A stretch of 64,000 nucleotides of DNA from contig JAAVTG010000242.1 in assembly GCA_011947345.1 (NCBI GenBank), positions 24,816 through 88,815 of the forward strand. Reading direction: 5' to 3'. The notes beneath the pieces were generated by a model. That model was not told the origin of the DNA. It ran no database searches and saw only the letters and a program-made list of their open reading frames with translations. Source of the stretch: Phytophthora quininea. Lineage: Eukaryota; Oomycota; Peronosporomycetes; Peronosporales; Peronosporaceae. A program made the translations under genes and the position numbers. Positions 22,439 through 32,339 of the stretch are shown one piece after another (within the stretch, counting starts at the first letter, position 1; each line of letters begins with the position of its first letter).

Positions 22439-24585
22439 CGTTGGCCACCTCGTAGGAAGGGAACGGTTTCCTATCATGGACATTAAATCATCACGAGCGT
22501 TCGACCAATAAAGACCACTACCTCTGACTACGCGAAAAAAGGCTTCAGAGAGTCTAATACCTGCATAGCGGCTTTTAATTCTTCTTTTTCCTGTTCGCGA
22601 TTGGACGTGCTGCTCTTGTCAGACCCAAAATCCCCGCTAGCTGTTTTTATTGCTGTGCTTCGTTGATCCGAAATGCGTACTCTTCGGATTAGGCCGTCTA
22701 TCTGTCGGCGCTGAATGAGATTCATGCAGAAGAACTTGAAGTTGCCGTGGATTATAAATCTCCTGTCATGCCACTTCATTAAGTGAGAGCAGTATTCGGT
22801 CAAGCTGTACTCATGCATTCTGCGCTCGCTTTCATTAAACGGGTTGAGGCCCCCATGACCGTCTGGGAATAGCGTAGGGAAACAATTTTGCATTAAGGTA
22901 TTAGTTTCATACTCGTTTATCGGATCTGCATTACGGTGAAGCTCGCCAATTGAGGAATTTGCGTTTGCTCCTATACCAACAACCCCCATCATACGTTCTA
23001 ACTCACTTGTCTTATCACCTTGATTCCCTTCAAGCTCATACGACTCTGTCATGCTTTCCATTATATCTCGCTCGCAGCATTCGTCTTCTGTGCCGTGTAC
23101 AATTCCCACTTCCGCTGAGATCTGAGATTTACCATCGCTATTCCCAGCACAGTGACTTTCAGCAGAACAGGTGTCGGCTGTTATCTCGCAGCTCGGCGAT
23201 TGCGCTAATGAATCCGTATCGTCGTAGCTTTGCAATGGCGTGATAGAGCCCGCCGTAATTTGTGTAGCAATATGACCTGTTGCCCTACCTGCTAATTCAT
23301 CAGCTTCGTTCACCTGAAGACGTTCTCCTTGTAGCTCTCGCACTTCTTCATCGTTTAAAGAGATCGTAGGCACATCACTATCAGCGTCAAAGCTTTCTAA
23401 CTCTCGAAGGTTGTCTTCGGATATTGTCACGTGAGCGTAGAGCGGGTTATTTAGAATCAACCAACTTAGTGCATCCCGAACCAAGTGAGGTCGCACCCTA
23501 AAGTATTTTGTCGTCGACGAAGATCTAGAGGCAAGGAATACGACACCACAGTCTTTTAACGGGCGAGGAAGTTCACGAACTACCTCACCGGGTTCGTTCC
23601 AGTAATTTATAGCATTGCCTTTGGTAAACTCTTGTCCATCTCTATACAGATTTACGCACGTTGTAAAGCAAATTCCGAGCCCTATGAGCCTTGCTTCTAT
23701 TCGATTCAGTTGCATGAGAACTTCAGGAACCGCTGCAATACGAAACCCGCTACACCTCGAGAATTTCGGCGTCGTTTTAGCTCGCAGTGCTCCAATACAT
23801 CTGCTACAAAGCCAAATGGATGTGGCGATATCGGCACCCCTGTTTACCAGGCCTTCAGCAATTATTTCAACCTCTCCGAGGTCGTTTCGGAGAGGAGCAA
23901 AAAGTCAGAATTTGGATCGTATGTTTTTAAGACAGCTTGAGAGGCATTTGCAAGCTCGCCGCAGCTCCCACATATTCGAGTCAGAGGCTCGTCAATGGAA
24001 GCAAAAATGCTGCAAACATCTTTGTTTAGTGAAATACTCGCAAGTTATCAACTAATCAAGCTACTTACCTTCTTTATCGGCTTCAAAGTCGTCTTGTTCA
24101 CTTGTGTTTAGCCGGCTTTTTCTGCGCTTGATAGTTCGAGGTAGCATCTGCGCAGCAGCATTTCTCTTTCTTGTTTCTGTCTGACGTGTTATCCTCGCGA
24201 GGGCTCGTTCTTGCTCTGCCACTTCGAGCGACGTAGTTGCTTTAGCGCGGCACTCCTCATCTCGGCTTACCACTTGTGTGGCCAGCGCCTTCAAAGCTCT
24301 TCTTGCCGCCTTAACACGACGCTGCTGTTTTTGGCTTTCCCCATACTGCACGCGCTGTCGGCGTAAAAATGTGAAATAAGCTTGATCGGGGGTCGTGAAT
24401 GCCTGGCAATCCAACACCGGCTGATTCAAACGATGCAACTCTAGTTTCAACTTGAAGTAAAACATCCATGTGTGGATGTGTGTGGCGCAAAGATCGAAGG
24501 GCGGGCAGACAGATAATGAGCAACTAAAACAGCAAACAATGGTAGGAGCTTTCTCCATAGCTTTCCTGAAGGGAGAGCATTGCAT
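22439..24585 (-). pseudogene. Helitron 2 N-terminal region with 49-nt intron
   Basis: Exon 1 (to 24069) encodes a Lys/Arg-rich, probably coiled-coil segment (RRVKAARRALKALATQV). A GTAAGT donor at 24068 and an AAG acceptor at 24020-24022, just after CTAAAC, give a 49-nt intron; splicing leads in frame to CSIFASIDEPLTRICGSCGE. A TAA follows around 23870, after which the frame used from 23860 on reads IIAEGLVNRGADIATSIWLCSRC, then the DUF6570-like block (FRVRPHLVRDALSWL, NNPLYAHV), an acidic linker and NCFPTLFPDGHGGLNPF. An A6 run at 22535-22540 shifts the frame before VVRGSGLYWSNARDDLMSM. A likely start is ATG at 24465. Confidence 0.75.
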
Positions 24586-25902
24586 TTTGACATGATTGTG
24601 GGCGCTACAAACGCGATGTAGGGAAATTCTAAAATAAATCCCCTGCAGTTAGCTGCTAAGCACAAACATTTCTGTATGTTATATGAAGTAGAAAATTTGT
24701 TAGTTCAACCCAGTTGTTCAGATGATACTCAGTTCTTACCACCTTGGCTTCCTCACCGGCGCTCTCACGGTACTGGAATGTGATTTCTTCGCCTTGATCA
24801 ATGTCACGTGCCGCAAACAATCCGCAACAGGTTTCACCAGCAACTTCCCAACGTTCCATCTTGCAATTTGGTTCGCAGGAATGGTTAGCGAATCTGGCGG
24901 TCCCTCCAACATGGCGTGCATCGATGATCTCCGTCGTAGATACTGCCAAGCCGTAGAATCGCTTAGCGTGGACAGTACCCTGGAGCTAGGAAGTATGTAA
25001 TTTCAGACCGTGACAGCGTCAAATAGCACGTTGGAGTACAAACCTTCTTTTCGCGGAGCAAATATTCCGTGGTGGTGATGACTTCACCAACATATTGAGC
25101 AACTAACTGCTCCTGGCAAATGAATTCATCCGCAAAGAGAGAAATCCCTTTTCCGACCACGTTGCGCAGGCACAATAACGCTTGCTGGCCATCTTGCATG
25201 CGCTGATTTCCGCAGTGCTCACCAGTAGCACAATGCCCTCGAACACACTCTGTTTTTGACTAAGAATTTGTTACAATCACACAAGCCAATTCACTTACGA
25301 CAAAACAACGTACTGCGCGGTTTAGACAGTCTATGCTGCACGTTTCACTGCATCCCGCCCAACACTCACATTGGCATTGAGGAATTTCATCCTGTACAGT
25401 ACAAATAACAGTTTAAATGCTTGTACAGCCGTATAACTAAACAACGTACTTCTTCGAGCTGATGCTTCGGCCTTCCGACATACACATTCTGCTTGACATC
25501 GTTATACTCGGCAAATGCCTCAAGAACCGAACGTGATGCATCATCATGCTACAACAAACCACTCTTAAATAGGTAACCACGCGGTACACGACGACCAAAC
25601 AATTGCTCACTTCAACTGGTGTCCACTCTAAACACTGTTCAGCATCTTCTCCTCGGACCAAAAATGGCTCGAGTTTCAGCTGCTTCTGTATTTTCTTGGC
25701 ATCGCCTTCCTTCCAGGTGAAAACGAAAGTAGCTCCTACGCAGATCTTTTCCAGTAGGGATGGAACGTCGAAAATCTTTGCGAAAGCGTTGAGTTACAGC
25801 AAATTCAATGATGACGACACGTGGTACACTAACTAAGCTTCTCGTTGACGCAGCCGCGAGAGAATCAACGCTCTTCACAGCAGTAACTACAGCAGAAGTC
25901 AT
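24447..25902 (-). CDS. AWS-SET-postSET histone lysine methyltransferase
   Basis: Seven exons (25834-25902, 25611-25775, 25450-25548, 25299-25391, 25044-25259, 24740-24979, 24447-24671) have GT-AG introns of 52-68 nt and keep one frame, giving about 368 residues. The AWS cysteine cluster runs from CQCECWAGC to CGNQRMQ. The SET domain follows, with GKGISLFADEFI, AQYVGEVI, the cofactor/substrate motif RFANHSCEPNC and EEITFQY with the catalytic Tyr. The postSET motif is KCLCLAANCRGFI. This order is typical of SETD2/ASH1/NSD enzymes that methylate histone H3, usually Lys36. After the postSET motif the tail reads into Helitron 2 leader sequence, so the original C-terminus is probably lost. Internal exons look intact. 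Confidence 0.85.
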
Positions 25903-26146
25903 CTCCTTTATTTAATGATCTTGAATCACGTTTTGCGCACCTTACAGACAGCAGAAAAACAAACCAGACCTCCAAAGAGCAACTTTGATTCAAACTTCCT
26001 TCCGCTACTTTCTCCTTCTCTTCCTACACATGCATCGTTCAATTATAACCCGTTCTCACTACGGTAAGTGAACACGGCGTGACCTATTCCTCGTGGCAGC
26101 ACGCTTGTAACGATATACACACTCTTTGGGGCAACCACCAATCCAG
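25903..26146. promoter_or_regulatory. Compact spacer upstream of the SET gene
   Basis: 244 bases between the SET gene start (25902, -) and the stop of the next minus-strand gene (26147). The promoter of the SET gene should lie here. No specific motif could be supported. Confidence 0.3.
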
Positions 26147-26823
26147 TTACAGTGGGCCGGAGGCATTGCTGCGCGTGCAGATTCCGACATTCTCACCTGG
26201 CCCCTCGTTTTCGCGCTCCATGGTCACATCTTCGTCATCTTCGTCGCCGGTATCCGAGCTCAGATTGAGTGCGGTGGGTTCTTCCGTCCTCGCTTTCGCC
26301 TTCTTCTTGCCAGCCGAGCGAGGTGCCTTGCGCTTAGTAACGATGGGAGCAGCCACTTCGACGATCTTTTCGGTGTTACCGCGCTCGAATTGGACGTTGC
26401 CCTTGGCGATATCGGCATAGAAACCGACTCCATCGACTTGGCGCAGTTCGTACAAAGCTCCGGGGCGAAAAAGCATGTACGTCTTGCCGCTGGAGCTTCT
26501 GCTGGCCTTGTCGAGTTTCGCGTCCCAAACCGTAATCTGCGCGATATACGGCTTTCGCTTCACCATCGTGAGCTCGGCCAAGGCCTCGACGGTGGAGTCG
26601 AAGAACGCACGCTGATTAGCGTCGATGAACGTCACACGAGTTCCATGGTCGCCTTTCACTCGCTCGGACGTCCAGCAGATCATCTTCACGGTAACGCTCA
26701 CATCCGGTTCAGGATTCGCCGTCTCGATGAACTCGCGGAAGTCTGCCACCGACGAAAAAAATTCAACGCTTCTTCCTCCTTTTGCCTCAAGACCTCCTTG
26801 CGGATTGCTTCCAGTAGATCCAT
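26147..26823 (-). CDS. Helitron-linked small protein, second family member
   Basis: The likely start at 26823 (MDLLEAIRKEVLRQKEEEALNF) is joined to the main frame by a one-base shift at the A7 run 26755-26761. The body then reads DFREFIETANPEP, MICWTSERVKGDHGTRV, AQITVWDAKLD and a Lys-rich segment (KRKAPRSAGKKKAKA), followed by an acidic tail. The order and spacing of DFREF, CWTSE and ITVWD match LREYA, MWESY and TATVWD of the protein at 11178-11892, so I infer homology. Both genes lie beside Helitrons. An OB-fold, nucleic-acid-binding role is suggested by strand pattern only. It may be intact if the homopolymer shift is a sequence error. Confidence 0.6.
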
Positions 26824-27556
26824 GGCGGCACAGCTGCACTTGAGCCCGTAGAGGTTTGGTTCGACTTGGCTCCGAGGTTGGCGAATTGAAAGTGAGTCCG
26901 ATAAAACACAATCGATGAATGCCATGCTTTTCCCCGTCAAGAATCTCATTTACAGCATGCGCGCCCGGGGAATGCAGCCACAACGCCCATCTGCAACTCA
27001 CGCAAGTTCAATGCTACCCCACAGAGCTCAAAGGTACTCGACGCGGCTGACTTCCTGCTCGCTTCCGAAATCCTAGCAATGCATAACACTATATTTTCAC
27101 TACCAATTGCCCGTGAGTACACTCATCCCAACACTAAGATATAGCAGAAAATGCGTTCAATGTTCTTCGCTACGCCATGCGTCACATCCAAGATTCCACG
27201 AACTCTTGTTTCTGCTATATTACTGTGGTGCAGAACGTAGCTAGACTACTTCGTAAAAGTGAGTACAGAATTTTATCGCAGGAAGCTCATCATCGCGCAC
27301 GTGCATTCTGCTATGAAGCCCAAAGCAAACCTTCCACGCCTAAATTGAAAGCTGTTAATGCAAAAGAAGAACAATTAGCAGGAAACCATCAACAGACGCC
27401 ACTAATCATTTTTTCTGCTATCTTTATGCAGACGGTTAGCAACTGAACATGTACATACTACTTTCGAGAAGACAAACCACCAAAACAACATCACATCATG
27501 TATTTTCTTCAGCTGCTTACTGGAACCTGCGAACACCGTATCTCCACGCCGTGCTA
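26824..27556. other. No gene recognised
   Basis: The region upstream of the small gene holds its promoter and AT-rich sequence. Apparent upstream extension of the 26147 frame (beyond 26823) has no stop for about 180 bases but also no convincing protein character. Confidence 0.4.
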
Positions 27557-28000
27557 TCACTCTTCACGTCCGCGAATCCACTCCGATCCTTGGCTGCCAC
27601 CATCGCTGTCGTCGTCGATCACGACCACTTCAGGCGCCTCCCCAGTGTTCTCAGGCGTGTCCACGCCGCTTGAACTTGAACTTGATCTGTGCTGTCGGGA
27701 TCGAGCATCTCTTAGTACAGCCTCCAAGCGAGCCGCATGTTCCCGACGTCGCACGACACGATCCTTGACTATAGCATCACAGGTGTCTCTCAGCCAGATA
27801 CCGTCGATGGCATCAGCCTCACGTTTGGCTGCCTTGTAGCGTACACGCCTGCTTCCAATGGCGTGCACGGCAGCCTAGACGACTCTGGTGTTAGCGCCAT
27901 GGAACGTCCGGAGCCTGTGGAGCTCCTGGTGTGCAGCAATAAGTGCCCTAGAAGTGTCTTGTTCGGCCGTCCGAGCTAGCTGGCGTTTATCGTCCTCCAT
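27557..28000 (-). pseudogene. Helical hypothetical protein with one TAG
   Basis: From ATG at 28000 the frame reads MEDDKRQLARTAEQDTSRAL and HQELHRLRTFHGANTRVV. It meets TAG at 27875-27877, then continues in the same frame with HAIGSRRVRYKAAKREADAIDGIWL, a charged helix (KDRVVRRREHAARLEAVLRD) and a Ser-rich, Asp-rich tail ending at 27557. Composition suggests a coiled coil. No family was recognised. A single nonsense codon in an otherwise open frame points to recent loss, or to a stop skipped by splicing, for which I see no clear sites. Confidence 0.45.
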
Positions 28001-28129
28001 TCGGCAAATTCAGTTGTGAGCCGCGCTGTTGTCTGTTCACACTCCCTTTGAAATGTTACAACCATCTATAGTCTTATCATTTGTTTGTATACTCCACACG
28101 ACCCTGCCTACTGCAATTCAATGGCACGC

Positions 28130-28730
28130 CGTTGGAGGCTTCACGCCACTCCGAACAGCTTAGTTCTCCTGTTTAGGACACAACGCGCGCACACATGTTA
28201 GCCAAGCTTACCACTATCCCGCAGTACACCACACGCACCGAAATACATCGGCTCTCCGTGCTTGCGAACCATTTGCCAGGATGTGCCGTCACAACGTTAT
28301 ATCCAGTGGCTCACAGCACGCAACGCTATGCTCGAACGGCTGCATACTCGGGGACCTCCACATTAGCTGAACAGCTACGGCTCTCCTGTTTAGGATATAC
28401 GACACACACACATGTTAGCCAAGCGTATCAAATCGCGCAGTACGACGCAAGCACCTAAATACCTTCGTTGTCTGCGCTTCGCCTTGCCAGCTTCTGCCAC
28501 GTCGTGCCGCCGCCATATCATTTCCCTCGGGCGATACCCGAACTGGTACACGTGCCGAGTGCCTCCACACCAGTCTTGCGAGCTACCGTGCTACAGTTCA
28601 CTACAACGAACGCACACGTACAGGTTAGCGAGCATTAAACCACATCGTGCAGCACACCCCACGCACCAATATCCACCCCGACAAAATGGATTGCATGTCC
28701 CCTCACAGCACGCGACGCTGGATCCGACCT
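28130..28730. repeat. Tandem repeat, about 217-bp period, three copies
   Basis: TCTCCTGTTTAGGA recurs at 28165 and 28382, and the downstream block CA(T/G)GTTAGC recurs at 28194, 28411 and 28621 (periods 217 and 210), each followed by GCAGTAC or GCAGCAC and then GCACC(G)AA(A)TA. The units are diverged by a fair number of substitutions. A minisatellite or decayed element array is possible. Confidence 0.65.
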
Positions 28731-29507
28731 GGAACATGCGCTGAGCGCCGATTCTGTGTGTGGTGGCGACTGTTCAGCCACCACCTAACCTAAAACAAAC
28801 GTGGATATCAGTGCACTCCTGCATACTTTTTACCAGCGCCGTACGTCACTCAAATCTTATAGTGTATCAGCTTCCACGTCTGCTCGCCTGATGTGTGCTT
28901 AATCGGCTTGCCCGAACTCCTATTAAATGACTGCTCCTTTTACGGGATCAGACACAGATGGAATCATTCTGCCGCAAATCTTGCCTAAACATGCATGTTT
29001 ACGCTAATCACTCACCATCGCATAGAAACGTGCCCCAACAGAGTTCCATAAAAAGTTGACCCGACTTTACTGACTGTTAGCCTCTTCGAGGGAGGTGACT
29101 TTTCCGTTTTCCTGTTTGAAGGGTAACACATGTGATATTTGATGTCCTTAAACCGCAGGGAATTTTCGCTTGAAATCGCCCCCAGAGACGCTATGATAAA
29201 ACCTTACCCCTAACCTTTTTATCAGTTTTATCAGATGTCTTTGTAAAAGGGTAAATGAAGTAGTAAAAGGAGTTCATTATAGGGGCTATGCCCCAACAAA
29301 TGTCAAGTGAAACGCAAGCGTCGCCGTCGGAGCTACCCATCCGAAGATTCACGACCAGGCGATGGTTCGCAATAGCGACCACCTCGGGATAGCGACCTTC
29401 ACTGAACCTTCGCCTCGCGTCGCCATTGGCCCAGCTCGACGCCTTTTATCAGCCAATAGCGGAGGCGACAGTTCGTTGACGGATCTTGGAGAAATCTCCA
29501 CACCACA
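28731..29507. other. Right end of the large insertion, no gene
   Basis: Non-coding sequence ending in ACACCACA at 29507. The last 200 bases are GC-rich with repeated TAGCGACC and TTCGCC words. GCGAAGGTTCAGTG (inverted, near 29400) resembles GCGAAAGTTCAGTG close to the other end of the insertion (16870-16883, inverted). Confidence 0.5.
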
Positions 29508-29511
29508 CCTG

Positions 29512-29859
29512 CCTACAAAAGACCGCTGGCGGTCATCTTTCGACAAAGAGAACGCCTTCAACACTCAGCTGGCGAAGATTAGAATACGAGTGGAGCACTT
29601 TATTAGTGTGCTAAAGGGAAGATTTCCGCTGCTGAAACGTATTTGAGCTAGGCTACGAAATAGGAATGAATTGAAGGCTGTTATCTCTCTGATCCGTGCG
29701 GCGATTATTCTGCACAACATGGCAATTAATGATCCAGTGCCAGAAGGGTGGGTCGAGAGGGAGCAGAACGACGACGATGAGCCGGAGGATTTACCATCAG
29801 GTGCAAATGAGAACCGTAGAGCTTATTTGCGTGAGTGCGTATTCGACAGTAGATTTTAA
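29512..29859 (+). pseudogene. Harbinger DDE_Tnp_4 transposase, C-terminal part
   Basis: It continues the left fragment: AYKRP at the junction, then a slip, then AFNTQLAKIRIRVEHFISVLKGRFPLL with the catalytic Glu in VEH. One TGA near 29644 follows, then RNRNELKAVISLIRAAIILHNMAINDP and an acidic C-terminus (EQNDDDEPEDLPSG). This is the canonical end of the family. The convergent Myb-like gene ends 39 bases further on. Confidence 0.85.
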
Positions 29860-29897
29860 CTAGCAAAACCTAAGAATGCTACCGATAAGTCGCCAAT

Positions 29898-30878
29898 TTA
29901 CTCCACAGACGAGAGGGGTAAGAGCTGATCGATGTCCTTTTGCGCCACGTCGTCTTCTTGCAATTTCTTTCGCGAGAGAAGCAGTTGCACGGCAGCTTCG
30001 CGCTCCGCTGTTTTGAGCTGCACCAGTTTCGGCTTCAATTCCAAAGCTGCGTGGGCCTTTTCCCGATCATTTTTCTCCCCTTGAGCTGCAATTCTTTTGT
30101 TCGAAGCTCGTGCTCGCGCTATTGACAATTCATCGCTCGCTCTCGCTTCTATTTTCGTGCACGAAATGCTTCCTCCTGTTGTTCAAGAAGCCGCTCGACC
30201 GAATTGGCCTTCTGCTTCTTGATGGTCGAGCTGTTATCAACAGCGAGCGGTCGTTTCTTATTTCGCTGCACGATGACTGCATCAAACACTCAGCTGTCGC
30301 TTCTTGGTCTAGATCATCGGAGGTTATTTTGTGGCGGGCCGATGGCCTATCAACCATCACATCGTGAAGGTCATAACAGTACGGACACAACTTACGAACC
30401 GCAGCGTTAAGATCCTTCTCGTTCGTTATACCTGCGCCAGTCCCTTTCAGGAAGTCTTTTGCCTCGCGATACTGCTTCTCGGTGCTGCTGATCTTCTCCC
30501 GAACTCCAGCTCGGTCACGATGCTTGATGTGGGCCCTTTCTAACTGCTCCAAAATCTCTCCCAGCAGTGCTTCCTTGGTTTGCCCCTATTCCGATCGCTG
30601 CCGCGCAGCTGGCCGTAGCTGGCCTGGTCTGACAGCCAGTCTAAGACCACCCGCAGAGACGTCTTCCCGCCGTTAACGCCATCAGAATCCCAGAAAGTGG
30701 GAGCCTTTTTACCCGTCCGTGTCGTAGCTCTTGGTCCTGGCTTGTCGGCATCTGTGACAGCCTAGGCAGCAGTTGTTGAGGCCGCCTTCTTCTTCCGGTT
30801 GGGTTTCGGTGGCACAGTAAGCTTCACCGCTTGTACAACGGCTGTAGTGGCGCAGCTTGGGCCTCCTACTCCCGCCAT
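29898..30878 (-). pseudogene. Harbinger Myb/SANT-like accessory protein
   Basis: The reading starts at 30878 (MAGVGGPSCATTAVV). It has one TAG near 30764, then KKAPTFWDSDGVNGGKTSLRVVLDWLSDQ, the trihelix-like DNA-binding domain typical of proteins paired with these transposases. After a slip near 30580 it reads EALLGEILEQLERAHIKHRDRAGVREKIS and YREAKDFLKGTGAGIT, followed by LCPYCYDLHDVM. Two further slips lead to a charged C-terminal coiled coil (REAAVQLLLSRKKLQEDDV) ending at 29898. In Harbinger elements the Myb-like partner brings the transposase to the nucleus and the element ends; this copy is inactive as read. Confidence 0.82.
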
Positions 30879-30989
30879 TTTGAGATCTTCGCTCTCTTTG
30901 GATTCGAAGAGATCTCTTGGAAGAAAAAGCTGGGGTAAGATCCCTTGGAATCCAAGAGAATTTGCACCAATGAGAATCGATTTCGCGAC

Positions 30990-31035
30990 TATTTTCTCTT
31001 GGAAAGGGCCCTCGTCTGGAACTCTGACTACCACT
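30990..31035 (-). repeat. Right terminal inverted repeat of Harbinger element
   Basis: Inverted copy of AGTGGTAGTCAGAGTTC ending at 31035, followed by AAT. It lies about 110 bases upstream of the Myb-like gene start. Confidence 0.75.
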
Positions 31036-31307
31036 AATATTGAAACCTCGCCCTCACAGTGAGGCGCACGTTTCGCAGGAGAACGCAAAACAGAAAGTCG
31101 CCTCCTTTTGGCCTTCACATAGGCGTTCGGGACATCTCCATGCTTCGCTGGGACCTTCCACTTCCGCGCCAGTACGATGGTAAGTTTGACGTTGCTCATG
31201 TTGGTCACCGCCGCGAACGTGGTGCTGTAGTTCACGCCGAACTCCTGTTCATTTCCGAAGGCAACCAACCTCGCCTTGAGCCGCTCGATGAACCCTTCGG
31301 CGTCCAT
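31036..31307 (-). pseudogene. copia 2 reverse transcriptase, N-terminal fragment
   Basis: It reads IERLKARLVAFGNEQEFGVNY, TTFAAVTNMSNVKLTIVLA and WKVPAKHGDVPNAYVKA, the opening of copia RT with the first catalytic-region Asp (in HGDVPNAYVKA). The retro-coding match is lost near 31060. The catalytic YVDD box is absent. The fragment connects upstream to the integrase C-terminus across a short stretch (31308-31421) with further frame disruption. Confidence 0.8.
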
Positions 31308-31421
31308 CTTGGCCTTAAAGACTCATTTCGTGTGCAGTACACGCTCCCCTCGGGGCTTTACCACAATTTCCCACACACCAGTTTCGTTCAGAGCTCCCAG
31401 CTCATCCTGTATGGCTGTCAG

Positions 31422-32339
31422 CTACCTGTCTCGATGACGACTACGCATAACCCCACCATAGGTTTTAGGATCTCGCTCAGTCACGGCGTTCACGATGTCC
31501 CAGACTTGCTCCTCCAGCTGCACGGCCTCGGCCGCGTCCTTTCTTGCGACGGATCGCGTCAGGTGGCGATCTCTCGTCCAAGCCTTCTTCTTGGCTTTGC
31601 CCTTCATCTTCGACTTCTTGGAGCCACCCGCAGCCGCGGCCGCGTCACCCGTGATCTCTTCTTCGGCCTCATCGTCCTGAAGGTACAGCTTCTGCACGTT
31701 CTCGTTCTGCTCCTTGTCGAGCGTCTCAATATTTCTAACGTGCTGCGTGGTCTTAACCACCTTGTCCTTGGGCAGGTACACGTGATACCCTTTGGTCTCT
31801 TCTCCGATGCCCACAATCATGCCGTGCTGCGCGAAGTTCTGCTTCACAGGGTACTTGTACATCATGCACGGAGAGCCGAACACCACGATCTTGCCTAATT
31901 GCGGCGTCTCTTTGGTAAAGAATTTCATGGGCGAAACGCATCCCATGTTCGAGTTCGTTGGCGACCGGTTGAGAATATACGCGGCGTACTCAACGGCGTC
32001 ACCCCAGAACTTGAGTGGCGGCCCGGATGCGAAGATCATGCATTTGACCATGTTCATGATTGTCCGGTGAATTCTTTCAGCTTTGCCATTGCTGCTCTGG
32101 TTCCGTGCCTCACTGCGTTGTCGCACGACTCCCGTCTTCTTGCAGAACAGGTCAACGTTTTCGTACTCTCCTCCTGAGTCAGTACGCAGGACGTGTATGC
32201 GGCAATTAAACCTCTTCTCGAAGAAATCGAGAAAGTATTCAAATTTCTTGGCCGGCGCCAAGAACACCCGGCAGTAGTTGCTATAGTGATCGACGAAGTT
32301 GATCATATACCTGTTGTTGAGCCTGTCGCGTGGAGTCAT
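31422..32339 (-). pseudogene. copia 2 integrase
   Basis: A 305-residue open stretch. MINFVDHYSNYCRVF holds the first Asp, LRTDSGGEYENV the second, and SSNGKAERIHRTIMNM the Glu of the DDE core. The copia-specific SPMKFFTKETPQL and FGSPCMMYKYPVKQ follow, then an Ala/Lys-rich linker before the RT. The domain is complete; the flanking parts lie in other frames. Confidence 0.88.

Larger units (their letters stand above)
19061..24585 (-). mobile_element. Helitron 2, rolling-circle transposon
   Basis: The minus-strand coding region has the same order as Helitron 1: N-terminal coiled region, DUF6570-like block, Rep and PIF1-type helicase. It belongs to a different Helitron lineage; the HUH motif here is SPHIHCLIW. 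Only a few disruptions are seen: two one-base shifts at A runs (22432-22438 and 22535-22540), one near 19960, and a TAA in the N-terminus around 23870. The copy is much better preserved than Helitron 1. A SET-domain gene ends inside its 5' part on the same strand. Confidence 0.88.
16855..29507. mobile_element. 12.65-kb insertion with CCTG target duplication
   Basis: The sequence starts TGTGGTGTAGG and ends CTCCACACCACA; the last eight bases are the inverse of the first eight. CCTG lies directly outside both ends (16851-16854 and 29508-29511). Removing the segment and one CCTG makes the Harbinger transposase read SVLIPAYKRP straight through the junction, as expected for the family. TG...CA ends suit an LTR element or a TIR element with a 4-bp target site. 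The two ends are not long direct repeats, so the original element was probably altered by nested insertions. Contents include Helitron 2 and a SET-domain gene. Confidence 0.75.
15865..31035. mobile_element. PIF/Harbinger-type element, split by a 12.65-kb insertion
   Basis: Both ends carry the inverted repeat AGTGGTAGTCAGAGTTC (left from 15865; right, inverted, ending 31035), and the similarity continues imperfectly to about 45 bases. AAT flanks both ends (15862-15864, 31036-31038). The left part holds the transposase N-terminus and first two catalytic Asp; the right part holds the transposase C-terminus and the convergent Myb-like gene. This is the two-gene layout of Harbinger elements. The flanks disagree (gypsy gag on the left, copia RT on the right), so a later rearrangement or a composite target is possible. 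Confidence 0.75.

Noticed and set aside
24656..25900. Treating each piece of the SET gene as a separate ORF
   Set aside because: GT-AG junctions join all pieces in one frame with a continuous AWS-SET-postSET domain order.
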